From Archangium violaceum (GTDB taxonomy: Bacteria; Myxococcota; Myxococcia; Myxococcales; Myxococcaceae): 64,000 nt of DNA. The notes beneath the pieces are model-generated. The model searched no databases. It was not told the DNA's origin and saw only the letters and a program-made list of their open reading frames with translations. Positions 34,358-42,315 of the stretch are shown piece by piece (the stretch's first letter is position 1; every line of letters starts with the position of its first letter). Position numbers and translations under genes: made by a program. The DNA lies in NCBI RefSeq assembly GCF_016887565.1, contig NZ_CP069396.1, positions 1,515,001 through 1,579,000 on the forward strand, given 5' to 3'.

Positions 34358-34428
34358 GCTTCCGGATGCGATTGGATCGCAGCACGGCCGTCTACCGTGT
34401 GAACAGGGTTCGATTCCCTGCGGAAGCG
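34358..34428 (+). tRNA. tRNA-like gene, anticodon position GTC, non-canonical loop
   Basis: All four stems pair perfectly: GCTTCCG/CGGAAGC, TGCG/CGCA, CACGG/CCGTG, CAGGG/CCCTG with T loop TTCGATT. The anticodon loop is CCGTCTA, which puts C instead of U at position 33 and GTC (Asp) in the anticodon. Position 8 is G rather than U and position 10 is T rather than G. Perfect stems with broken consensus positions suggest a specialised or diverging tRNA-like RNA rather than random decay. Confidence 0.6.
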
Positions 34429-34436
34429 CTCGCAAT

Positions 34437-34508
34437 GCGGCCGTGGCCGAGAGGTGAGGCCCCTGAGCGCCACTCAGGTGAACGCGGGTTCGACTCCCGC
34501 CGACCGCT
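34437..34508 (+). tRNA. tRNA-like gene, anticodon position GCC, non-canonical loop
   Basis: Acceptor GCGGCCG/CGACCGC has one C-A mismatch. Anticodon stem CCTGA/TCAGG is perfect, with loop GCGCCAC, so GCC (Gly) is the anticodon and C sits at position 33. T stem GCGGG/CCCGC has loop TTCGACT. The loop contains no U at all. The D arm resembles Glu/Gln-type tRNAs (TGGCCGAGAGG) more than tRNA-Gly. No CCA is encoded. Confidence 0.6.
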
Positions 34509-34532
34509 CTTCGCAGTCCAGCAGTCTCCGTT

Positions 34533-34607
34533 GCCGGAGTAGCCCAACTTGGTAGAGGCCCCAGATCGAGAGTCTGGTGGTTGCGGGTTCGAATCCCGCC
34601 TTCGGCA
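34533..34607 (+). tRNA. tRNA-like gene, anticodon position GAG, non-canonical loop
   Basis: Acceptor GCCGGAG/CTTCGGC pairs with one G-T and one A-T. Anticodon stem CCAGA/TCTGG is perfect, with loop TCGAGAG giving GAG (Leu) and C33. T arm GCGGG-TTCGAAT-CCCGC. The variable loop is only five bases, whereas bacterial leucine tRNAs have a long variable arm. Either identity is not Leu, or the gene is not a normal elongator. Confidence 0.6.
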
Positions 34608-34623
34608 CTCGCAGTGAATACAT

Positions 34624-34698
34624 GCCGCGGTAGCCCAACCTGGTAGAGGTGCTGCGCTCAGAACGCAGAGGTTGCGGGTTCGAATCCCGCCCGCGGTA
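34624..34698 (+). tRNA. tRNA-like gene, anticodon CAG, short variable arm
   Basis: Acceptor GCCGCGG/CCGCGGT (G-U first pair), anticodon stem CTGCG/CGCAG with loop CTCAGAA, anticodon CAG (Leu codon CTG) and normal U33, T arm GCGGG-TTCGAAT-CCCGC. The variable loop is short (AGGTT), unlike any standard bacterial tRNA-Leu. It is closely related to the previous gene in its D arm (TAGCCCAACCTGGTAGAGG). Confidence 0.65.
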
Positions 34699-34740
34699 CT
34701 CCCATTGACAACAGAAGCCGTCCGCCATATCCCGCGCCCC

Positions 34741-34913
34741 GTCTTCGGTTCCTCCACCCTGGGGTGGAGGCTCGAGGGAACCCGGTGCGAGTCCGGGACT
34801 GCCCCGCAGCGGTGAACGGGAACGAACGCCGTCAGGAAAGCACTGGTCCTCTGTCGAGGGCTGGGAAGCGACGGTCAGTAGGGCGCCCGTGAGTCCGAAA
34901 ACCTGCCGAGGAC
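34741..34913 (+). promoter_or_regulatory. Cobalamin riboswitch 2
   Basis: P1 pairs GTCTTCGG (34741-34748) with CCGAGGAC (34906-34913). The core GGGAACCCGGTGCGAGTCCGG is followed by GACTGCCCCGCAGCGGTGA, and the B12 box is GAGTCCGAAAACCTGCC (34891-34907). A hairpin CCGTGCC/GGCACGG follows at once and may be the expression platform. It starts 42 bp after the last tRNA-like gene and leads into the lipoprotein operon at 35068. Confidence 0.92.
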
Positions 34914-35067
34914 CCGTGCCACCCGGCACGGACATCACCGAGGCCTCCGAGGGGAGGCAGCGGGTGCGTGGCGGGTGCGTCCTCGTTCGGGCCGTGTCCC
35001 CCCTCGCATCCCGCCCCCGCTTCCCCTCGCAGGCATTGCGCCCGCGGGGGCGAGGAGCAGGACGCGC

Positions 35068-36402
35068 ATGAAGACGGCAATGAAGGGTTCGCGGTGGTTC
35101 GGTCGCTTCTCGGTGGCTCTGAGCGCCGCGGCGCTGGGGCTGCTGGTCACCGGCTGCGAGCCGGAGTGCGTGGATCGGTTCGACTGCGCCCGGAAGGGCA
35201 ACGTCGGCGAGGGCAAGCAGTTCGCCTGCGTGGACAACCGCTGCGTGACGCAGGACATCCCCAACGAGACGGGCTCGGATGCCGGGACGGGTTCGGATGC
35301 CGGGACGGGCTCGGATGCGGGTACGGACGCCGGGACGGGCTCGGATGCCGGGACGGACGCGGGCGTCGCGTGCGCGGATCTGCCGCATGATCCGAAGCTC
35401 GGCACGCTGCAGCTCCAGACCGGCTTCGCCGCCGCCGAGTCCGCCACGGTTCCCGAGGGAATCGGCGCGGTGACGGTCATCCAGAGCGGTAGCGAGTACA
35501 CGTTGTATGGCCTGCGCAATACCGACAACACCAGTGTCGCCGATGACAGCATCTACGCGCTCGGCACCTGGCCGAACGTCACCCTGGGGTCGGCGGCCCT
35601 CTACGCCGTCGTTCCCGATGCGGATCGCGGCAACAGCACGTACCCGAGCGGGTTCCTCACCAATGATGGCACCCGGCTGCTGACCGGGTACACCCGGGGC
35701 GCCGAGGGCAGTCCCGGCAATGTGCTCGTCTATGACACCGCCACCCCGAAGGACTCCGTCTACATCTCCGCGCCCGGCAATTTCTCCGCCGCCGCCGTGT
35801 CCGGCGCCTTCTTCATCAATGGGCTGGGAATCGACGGCGCGTCCCAGGGCGGTCTCGCCGTCTACGCCCTGAATGTGGCGTCCAAGCCCTTCCAGGGCTC
35901 GAAGCTGGCGACCTTCCCGACCACGAACGTACTCGCCGCCAGCGGCTACTCGGCGGTGACGAGCGACAAGGTCGCCGTGTTCGGCTACAGCGTCCCCGAC
36001 AGCTCCTCCAGCGACCCCTGGGCCCCCTACATCAACCACGTGCATGCGGTGTCCCCCGCGCTGTACACGCCGGCGGTCTCGAGCAGGTCGACCCTTGCCC
36101 TCTCCACCACCAACGCGCCTGAAATCTACTCGGGCAACGACCTCCAGTCGGTCGCGGGGTTCGGCAGTGGCGTGGCGCTGCATCGCGGTACCTTCACGGC
36201 CACTCGCGACGTCTCGCGCATCGAGCTGACGCCAGGCGGCATCAACCCCGAAGCCGTCACCGCGGGCGACCTCACGCCCGTGCTCACCACCAGCAACACC
36301 TGCACCAACGTGGTGTCGATGGCGCCCATGGGCCCGGACCTGCTCGTCGGCGTGAAGGACAAGAACGGCCGCCGGCTCGTCCGCCTCCAGCAGAAGCAAT
36401 AG
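35068..36402 (+). CDS. Lipoprotein under riboswitch 2, propeller-like
   Basis: A 444-aa lipoprotein with lipobox LLVTGC (signal peptide about 28 residues). A Cys-bearing segment is followed by a Gly-Ser-Asp-Ala-Gly-Thr tandem repeat linker (residues about 67-98). A C-terminal domain of roughly 320 residues has recurring short strands such as SEYTLYGLRNTDN, GNVLVYDTATP and GGLAVYALNVAS, ending LLVGVKDKNGRRLVRLQ, suggestive of a beta-propeller. I chose the ATG at 35068, which has GAGGAG upstream. With riboswitch control, a surface role in corrinoid capture is inferred. No direct homolog is recognised. Confidence 0.7.
   Translation: MKTAMKGSRWFGRFSVALSAAALGLLVTGCEPECVDRFDCARKGNVGEGKQFACVDNRCVTQDIPNETGSDAGTGSDAGTGSDAGTDAGTGSDAGTDAGVACADLPHDPKLGTLQLQTGFAAAESATVPEGIGAVTVIQSGSEYTLYGLRNTDNTSVADDSIYALGTWPNVTLGSAALYAVVPDADRGNSTYPSGFLTNDGTRLLTGYTRGAEGSPGNVLVYDTATPKDSVYISAPGNFSAAAVSGAFFINGLGIDGASQGGLAVYALNVASKPFQGSKLATFPTTNVLAASGYSAVTSDKVAVFGYSVPDSSSSDPWAPYINHVHAVSPALYTPAVSSRSTLALSTTNAPEIYSGNDLQSVAGFGSGVALHRGTFTATRDVSRIELTPGGINPEAVTAGDLTPVLTTSNTCTNVVSMAPMGPDLLVGVKDKNGRRLVRLQQKQ
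35268..35363 (+). repeat. 18-bp tandem repeat in a lipoprotein linker
   Basis: Unit GGCTCGGATGCCGGGACG repeated about five times with small changes, encoding GSDAGT. It forms a flexible spacer between anchor and domain and is likely length-variable between strains. Confidence 0.8.
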
Positions 36403-36404
36403 CC

Positions 36405-37085
36405 ATGAGGACGCACGGCACCGTGGCTCGCTGGAGCGCCTGGCTCGTCATGTCCCTGCTCGCCGTGGGCTGCGGGGGTCCCTCCGAGGAGGAGCCCCCC
36501 CAGGTCCTGGTGTGCCAGAGCGACAACGACCCGTTCGCGGACAAGGTCGTGTCCTTCTCTCCCGGGGAGGAGGCTGGTTTCGGTCAGGACGGCTACCCGG
36601 ACATCGTGCTCGGGCCTCCCCACGGGACGGGCTCCGGCATGGGCTCGCTGCACGTGCTCTCCCTCGGTAGGAGCGGGGAGATCGTCCTCGAGCTCACCGA
36701 CATCGGCGTGGTGGATGGGCCCGGTGTGGACCTGCTCGTCTTCGAGAACCCCTTCGGGTACTTCGCGGAGACGGGCGTGGTCTCGGTGAGCGAGGACGGC
36801 CAGACGTGGCGCGACTTCCCCTGCGACCCCACGAACAGGGCCGGTGGCTATCCCGGCTGCGCGGGCGTGAAGCCGGTGAGCTCTTCACCGGAGAATGGCA
36901 TCAGCCCCACCGACCCGGCCATGGCGGGCGGTGATGGCTTCGACCTGTCTGCCCTCGGCGTGGCCCGGGCCCGCTTCATCCGCATCCGTGACAGCGGGTC
37001 CAACTCCTATGGCTCCTCCGCGGGCGGGTTCGACCTGGACGCGGTCGCGGTGGTGAACGGCTCGCCCATCTGCGAGTGGAGGTGA
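36405..37085 (+). CDS. Second lipoprotein of the riboswitch-2 operon
   Basis: A 226-aa lipoprotein with lipobox LAVGC. The mature part begins SDNDPFADKVVSFSPGEEAG and contains LGPPHGTGSGMGS, VDLLVFENPFGYFAETG, and a closing ARFIRIRDSG and AGGFDLDAVAVVNG. This looks like a discoidin/jelly-roll-type beta sandwich found in surface proteins. It starts two bases after the previous stop. Operon position implies cobalamin-regulated expression and a shared surface function; ligand binding is inferred, not shown. Confidence 0.7.
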   Translation: MRTHGTVARWSAWLVMSLLAVGCGGPSEEEPPQVLVCQSDNDPFADKVVSFSPGEEAGFGQDGYPDIVLGPPHGTGSGMGSLHVLSLGRSGEIVLELTDIGVVDGPGVDLLVFENPFGYFAETGVVSVSEDGQTWRDFPCDPTNRAGGYPGCAGVKPVSSSPENGISPTDPAMAGGDGFDLSALGVARARFIRIRDSGSNSYGSSAGGFDLDAVAVVNGSPICEWR

Positions 37086-37090
37086 CGCGC

Positions 37091-37591
37091 ATGTCCCGCC
37101 CTCCTCCGGACTCGGAGTCGCGGGTGGAGCGGCGGGCCGTGCTCGGCTCGCTGCTCCAGGGCACCTGTGCTCTCGCCGCCCTCTGCGCCGGCTGCGGCCC
37201 CGAGTGGCGCGAGGCCACCGTGCTCTCCGATGAGCAGGTCTGCGGTGTCTCGCCCGGCCGCCCCGAGGACGGCTGGGTGGAGGTGAAGCTCTCCGACCAC
37301 CCCGAGCTGCGCGCGCGGGGTGGCTCGGCGGTGGTGCGCCGCCCCGACGCCCTGCTCGACGCGCTGGTGCTGCACACCGCGTCGGGCTGCTTCGCCGCCG
37401 TCTGGCACATCTGCACGCACGGTGACTGCCATGTCACCTACGTTCCCGGTGAGTCCCTCCTGGAGTGCCCGTGCCACGGCTCGCGCTTCGGCGAGGACGG
37501 CCGGGTGCTGCGCGGTCCCGCCACCCGCCCGCTCCAGTCCTTCAAGGCGGTGCGGGTGGGGGAGTCGGTGTGGCTCCACCGGCCTCGGTGA
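37091..37591 (+). CDS. Rieske [2Fe-2S] lipoprotein, probably Tat-exported
   Basis: A 166-aa protein with twin arginines (RVERRAVLG, residues 11-19) and a lipobox CAGC at 32-35. The cluster ligands are C108-T-H110 and C126-P-C-H129 (CPCHGSRF). C113 and C128 are placed to form the Rieske disulfide. I chose the ATG at 37091, with GGAGG eight bases upstream; a GTG at 37076 is less likely. It follows the previous gene by 5 bp and so belongs to the riboswitch-2 operon. No cytochrome b or oxygenase partner is present, so its redox partner is unknown. Confidence 0.85.
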   Translation: MSRPPPDSESRVERRAVLGSLLQGTCALAALCAGCGPEWREATVLSDEQVCGVSPGRPEDGWVEVKLSDHPELRARGGSAVVRRPDALLDALVLHTASGCFAAVWHICTHGDCHVTYVPGESLLECPCHGSRFGEDGRVLRGPATRPLQSFKAVRVGESVWLHRPR

Positions 37592-37657
37592 TGTCAGTTT
37601 TGACTCGCGTGTCAAGGGACGCGGAGGTGGGCCGGGTCGTGTAATCTCCCCGCCGCG

Positions 37658-39343
37658 ATGTGGCAGATCATCATCAACGGTCCGGGGTACTTCGACACCG
37701 CCTACGAGTTGCCAGAGGGCATCACGCACCTCGGCCGCGCGGATGAGAACGACATCGTTCTGGGGGGCGATCTCGTCTCGCGCCGGCACGCCCGCCTCGT
37801 GGTGGAAGGCGATTCCCTGTCCATCGAGGACCTCGGCAGCCGCAACGGCAGTCGCGTCAACGGCTCGCCCCTCCAGGGCAGCATCGATCTGCAACCCGGC
37901 GACACCATCTCCCTGGGGGAGAACACCCTCTCCGTCCGCCAGCCCGACAAGGTGGAGAACGCCGCCACGGAGATGGTGGATCTGGGCGCCGGGGGCGTGC
38001 GCCGCTTCGGTCATGGCGATGACGTGGGGCCCTCCGTCATCCTCGCCAAGAACGTCAAGAGCGTGGAGCTGCTGCGGGCGCTCGACAACTTCTCCGGCCC
38101 CCTGGATGACGGCACGCCCGCCACCGCGGCGCCCATCGCGCCGGCTCCGCCCACCGGCCCGCGCGGCGCCTACGAGACGCTCGTCCTCCTCTTCCACACC
38201 GCCGAGGCGCTCGCCACCGCCTCCAACCTGACGGCCTTCCTCGAGACCACCATGGACCGGGTGCTCGAGCGCATCGGCGCCACCACCGCCGTGGTGCTGC
38301 TGCGTCACCCCACCGGCGTGCTGGTGCCCGCCGCCGTGCGCCACCGCGGCGCGCTCGCCAAGGGCGAGGTCCCCGTCTCCGATGGCATCGTCGACGAGGC
38401 CCTGCGCCAGGGCCGCGCGCTCCTGGTGGGCGACGTGCGCGACGACCGCCGCTTCGCCAGCCGCGAGAGCGTCATCCTCTACGGCGTGGACCGGGTGCTC
38501 TGCATCCCCATCGGGCTGGAGGCGCCCTTCGCCGGCGTCCTCTACGTCAACACCTCCGCCAGGAACGACACCGAGCTGGAGGTCATGCTCGATGCCTGCA
38601 CCGCCGTGGCGCACCTGGTGGCCACTGGCGTGCAGAAGTTCTCCTCCACTTCGGCGGGCCAGACCCTGCGCCACCACCTGGAGCGCTTCCACGGCCCGGA
38701 GATGGTCGAGCGACGCGCGTCCGAGGCCCAGCGCGCCGGCGGCAAGCTGCCCGGCCTGGAGGAGCGCAACCTCACCGTCGTCCACGCGGAGCTCGTCGGC
38801 TTCGGCGCGCTGTGCCCCCGCGTCGGCACCGCGCGCGCCACCGTGCTGCTCAACGACTTCCACTCGCGCCTGGGGGGCCTCGTCTTCAGCTTCGAGGGCA
38901 CGGTGGAGGCCTTCGTCGGTGAGTCGCTGCGTGCCCTCTTCGGCGCGCCCTACGCCAGGCCCGATGACGCCGTGCGCGCCGTGCGCGCCGCGCTCGCCCT
39001 GCGGGCCGACTGGGAGCGCCACATGGCCCGCCGCCCCATGGACGAGCGGTGCGAGCTGCGCATCGGCATCAGCACCAGCCGCGCCATGGTGGGCATGGTG
39101 GGCCCCGACTCCCGTCCCTCGTACACGGCCGTCGGCGAGGGGGTGCATGTCGCCTCGTGGTTGGCCGGCACCGCCATGCCCGGGCAGGTGCTCATCACCG
39201 GCAAGACGCTGGCCGTCATCGGTGCCCGCTTCGACGTCATGCCCCTGGGCGAGCGCCTCATCCGCCCTCCTCGCGACAAGGTCGCCGCCTTCGAGGTGGT
39301 GGACGAGGAAATCCCCCAGCTCACCAACCCCGGTGTGCGTTGA
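37658..39343 (+). CDS. FHA-GAF-class III cyclase-like signalling protein (degenerate catalytic site)
   Basis: A 561-aa cytoplasmic protein with three domains. The FHA domain (20-95) has GRADEND, SRRHARL and SRNGSRVNGS. The GAF domain (about 165-330) has [22 protein letters not shown]-type sequence. The class III nucleotidyl cyclase homology (about 370-555) has LTVVHAELVGF, FVGESLRALFG and YTAVGEGVHVASWL. Both metal-binding aspartates are Glu (E378, E422), the transition-state Asn is His (H497) and the paired Arg is Trp (W501). Cyclase activity is therefore doubtful, and a sensory or scaffold role is more likely. It lies 66 bp after the Rieske gene. Confidence 0.85.
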   Translation: MWQIIINGPGYFDTAYELPEGITHLGRADENDIVLGGDLVSRRHARLVVEGDSLSIEDLGSRNGSRVNGSPLQGSIDLQPGDTISLGENTLSVRQPDKVENAATEMVDLGAGGVRRFGHGDDVGPSVILAKNVKSVELLRALDNFSGPLDDGTPATAAPIAPAPPTGPRGAYETLVLLFHTAEALATASNLTAFLETTMDRVLERIGATTAVVLLRHPTGVLVPAAVRHRGALAKGEVPVSDGIVDEALRQGRALLVGDVRDDRRFASRESVILYGVDRVLCIPIGLEAPFAGVLYVNTSARNDTELEVMLDACTAVAHLVATGVQKFSSTSAGQTLRHHLERFHGPEMVERRASEAQRAGGKLPGLEERNLTVVHAELVGFGALCPRVGTARATVLLNDFHSRLGGLVFSFEGTVEAFVGESLRALFGAPYARPDDAVRAVRAALALRADWERHMARRPMDERCELRIGISTSRAMVGMVGPDSRPSYTAVGEGVHVASWLAGTAMPGQVLITGKTLAVIGARFDVMPLGERLIRPPRDKVAAFEVVDEEIPQLTNPGVR

Positions 39344-39446
39344 TGGGTGTGTAGGTGGGTGTAGGGCGGGTTGAGACTCGCACTTGGACCCGGCTCCATG
39401 CGAGCATGGCCACCCCCCACCCGAGCATGATCGCCCCGCGTCCGGC

Positions 39447-42296
39447 ATGAACCCCACGTCTTCGAACGCTCGACTGCGTCCGTTCCGGCCGGTCCCGTTC
39501 GGCCGCTACACGTTGCTGTCCCAGCTGGCCACGGGCGGCATGGGGGAGATCTTCCTGGCGCGGCTGGAGGGCGTGCAGGGCTTCGAGAAGCTGTGCGTCA
39601 TCAAGAAGATATTGCCGCAGCTGGCGGCGGACCCCGAGTTCGTCGAGCGCTTCGTGGGCGAGGCGCGCACGCTGGTGAAGCTGACGCACGGCTCCATCGC
39701 GCAGGTGCTGGACATGGGGCTGCACGAGGGCGAAGCGTACATGGCCCTCGAGTACGTGGACGGCAAGGACCTGCGCAAGGTGGCGGCGAGGGCGCGCGAC
39801 AGGCAGAAGCCGCTGCCCCTCACCTTCGTGCTGTTCGTGATGGGCCGGGTGCTGGACGCGCTCGCGTACGCGCACCGCAAGAAGGGCGATGACGAGGGCG
39901 AGCTGAACCTCGTGCACCGGGACATCTCGCCGCAGAACATCCTCATCTCCTACGAGGGGGAGGTGAAGGTCATCGACTTCGGCCTGGCCAAGAGCCGGCT
40001 GAGCGCGGCGAAGACGAACCCGAGCATCATCCTCGGCAAGTTCCTCTACATGTCGCCGGAGCAGGCGCGGCACCAGCCGGTGGACAGGCGCAGCGACCTG
40101 TACGCGGTGGGCCTGTGTCTGTACGAGCTGATCTCCGGGAGGAACCCCTTCGACCTGCTGCCTCCCGGCGAGCTGATGTCCGCGGTGGTGCAGCCAGCCA
40201 TCCGGCCCCTGGGCGAGGTGATGCCGTCCGCGCCGCCCGCGGTGGCGCAACTGGTGATGAAGGCGCTGGCGGTGGACCCCGCGCAGCGCTTCCAGACGGC
40301 GGAGGAACTGCGCGGCAGGTTGACCGCCTGCATGCTGGAGCTGGACCCGGGAGCGGGCCCCGAGAGCGTCAGCCGGTACATGCATGAGCTCTTCGGTTCC
40401 GAGTACCAGGGCGAGCGGCGGCTGCTCGCGAGCCTCAAGGAAGCGGGGCGCCCGGCCGAGCCGGAGCAGGTGGTGATCGACATGCCGGAGGGCGCTGCGC
40501 CGAGAGCCGCCTCCACGCTGCCGCCGAAGACGATCCGGCTGGATGGTCCCGTGGAGCCGCTGTCCTTCCGGCCCACGCCGCGCACGCGCGACGGTGGTCC
40601 CGCGCGCGACGAGGGCGAGACACGGCCGGCCGTCGTGGTGGAGGAGCCCACCCGGCCCGCCGTCGCCGTGGAGGCCATCGAGGAGTCCGCGCGCGGCCGC
40701 GCGTCGTCGCCCTCACCCGGGGGCTCGCCCACGGTGGATGTGTCGGGCCTCACTGCGCCCGCCACCCCCAGGGTCTCCACGCCGGTGCCGCTCGGTGCGT
40801 CGCGCTCGACCACTCCGACGCGCGAGGTGCCGGTATCCACCGCCATGCTGCGGGCCTCCATTCCGCCCGGCGTGACGGCACCCACCGCGCGGGCCACGCC
40901 CGCCGCGCCTCCGCCGCCCGCTCCGGTGGCCATCGAGGACACCCCGGCCTGGTCGCCGCAGCTCGGTCTGGAGGAAGGGCCGGACGCCCACGAGTCGCCG
41001 GGGGAGGTGCGGGAGGAGCTGGCCGAGTCGTATGAGGATACGGGAGAGGAGTTGCCCGCGTGGAACGCGGAGCAGGACCCGTCCTCGGACATGTCGTGGG
41101 AGGAGGCCCAGGCCGGGGAGGAAGTCGAGACCCGGGAGCAGGACCTGCCCCAGGAGGACGAGCAGGGCGAGGGCGAGCTGCCCGCCGAGGAGAGCCCGCC
41201 CGAGGTGGACGTGCGCCTGGAGGACACGCAGCCGCGCATCCATCTGTCGTCCATCGCGCACGAGGACACGCAGCCGCGCATCTCCCTGCCGGACGTCTAC
41301 CACGAGGACACGCAGCCGCGCGTGGTGCTGGATCAGTCGCTCTTCCAGGAAACGGAGCAGGAAGAGGTGTCCCAGGGTGGCAGGCCACGGTCCGGTGCAC
41401 GTGGAGCCCGTCGCCGCACGACCTCGACGGGCCTCCCCGCCGTCTCCCCACGTCCGCAGTCCTCTCCGAGGATGGCGCCCGTTCCCTCCCGGAACAGGGC
41501 GGCGGAGAACGACTCCGGGGAGCGCACCGAGAAAGAGGTCCGGCCGCCTTCGCACGAAATCACCAGGCGCACGGCCATGCCCCAGCGGCCCAGGCGCTCG
41601 TGGGTGTGGATCTCCCTGGGACTCGTCCTGTTGCTGGGGAGCTGCGTGGGGGCCGTCCTCCTCTTCAAGCAGCGCCAGTCGGAGTCGGTGAAGCCTCCGG
41701 CCCCGCGCCCCCTGTCTCCGCCGGGCACCAAGGCGGGCCTGGTTCCGTCGCCGTCGGCCCCTTCGTCCTCTCAGGCCCACGAGCCCTCGGAGCCGGCTCC
41801 CATCGAGGTTGTCGCGGAGGAGTCGGGCTCCGCCGGAGGGCCAGACACCGTGGCCACACTCGAGGCCGTGGCCGCTGACGCGGGGACCTCCGAGGTGGGG
41901 GATGCGGGACCGCCCGCCACCGCTCCGGAGGGGACGCTCGCCGTGGCTCCCGACACGGAGTCGGACACGGACACCAACCTCGCTCCGCTCTCGTCCGCGT
42001 CCAACGACGCGGCGGCATCCGCTCCCGTCAAGCGCCCCTCCCAGCGCGGCAAGCGCACGGGTGGCATCTCCTCGCGTGCGCCCCAGTCGATGCTGATGAA
42101 GGAGTGGGCGCGCACGCGCACCGCCTACAAGGCGCTCACGAAGATCCACGCCTGCGAGAACCTCGAGTTCCTGTGCAGCCGCTACGAGAACCTGGAGGCC
42201 GAGGTGGTGGGCCTGGGTGACGTCGAGGACGCCGAGGTGCTCGGCAAGGTGAAGGCGCTGTACCGGGACATCCAGAAGAAGAAGAACGGCTCGTAG
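39447..42296 (+). CDS. Serine/threonine protein kinase with long linker and one membrane segment
   Basis: A 949-aa Hanks-type kinase. The catalytic domain (residues 20-300) has LATGGMGEIF, VIKKI with K53/K54, HRDISPQN at 157-164, DFG at 177 and SPE at 203; it should be active. A long acidic, Pro-rich linker follows, with three EDTQPR repeats near residues 592-632. These threonines are plausible phosphorylation sites. A single membrane helix lies near 718-742 (WVWISLGLVLLLGSCVGAVLLF-type). A further low-complexity stretch leads to a short C-terminal helical domain. I chose the ATG at 39447. Confidence 0.88.
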   Translation: MNPTSSNARLRPFRPVPFGRYTLLSQLATGGMGEIFLARLEGVQGFEKLCVIKKILPQLAADPEFVERFVGEARTLVKLTHGSIAQVLDMGLHEGEAYMALEYVDGKDLRKVAARARDRQKPLPLTFVLFVMGRVLDALAYAHRKKGDDEGELNLVHRDISPQNILISYEGEVKVIDFGLAKSRLSAAKTNPSIILGKFLYMSPEQARHQPVDRRSDLYAVGLCLYELISGRNPFDLLPPGELMSAVVQPAIRPLGEVMPSAPPAVAQLVMKALAVDPAQRFQTAEELRGRLTACMLELDPGAGPESVSRYMHELFGSEYQGERRLLASLKEAGRPAEPEQVVIDMPEGAAPRAASTLPPKTIRLDGPVEPLSFRPTPRTRDGGPARDEGETRPAVVVEEPTRPAVAVEAIEESARGRASSPSPGGSPTVDVSGLTAPATPRVSTPVPLGASRSTTPTREVPVSTAMLRASIPPGVTAPTARATPAAPPPPAPVAIEDTPAWSPQLGLEEGPDAHESPGEVREELAESYEDTGEELPAWNAEQDPSSDMSWEEAQAGEEVETREQDLPQEDEQGEGELPAEESPPEVDVRLEDTQPRIHLSSIAHEDTQPRISLPDVYHEDTQPRVVLDQSLFQETEQEEVSQGGRPRSGARGARRRTTSTGLPAVSPRPQSSPRMAPVPSRNRAAENDSGERTEKEVRPPSHEITRRTAMPQRPRRSWVWISLGLVLLLGSCVGAVLLFKQRQSESVKPPAPRPLSPPGTKAGLVPSPSAPSSSQAHEPSEPAPIEVVAEESGSAGGPDTVATLEAVAADAGTSEVGDAGPPATAPEGTLAVAPDTESDTDTNLAPLSSASNDAAASAPVKRPSQRGKRTGGISSRAPQSMLMKEWARTRTAYKALTKIHACENLEFLCSRYENLEAEVVGLGDVEDAEVLGKVKALYRDIQKKKNGS

Positions 42297-42315
42297 GCCG
42301 AGGCCCTCCCGACAC

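Noticed and set aside
34383-34399. Reading the second tRNA-like gene as an amber suppressor (anticodon CTA)
   Set aside because: That register would place U at position 33 but destroys the anticodon stem; the register with a perfect CACGG/CCGTG stem gives GTC.
34272-34698. A CRISPR-like or other repeat array
   Set aside because: The repeated elements are cloverleaf tRNA-like units of 71-75 nt with different sequences, not identical direct repeats with spacers.
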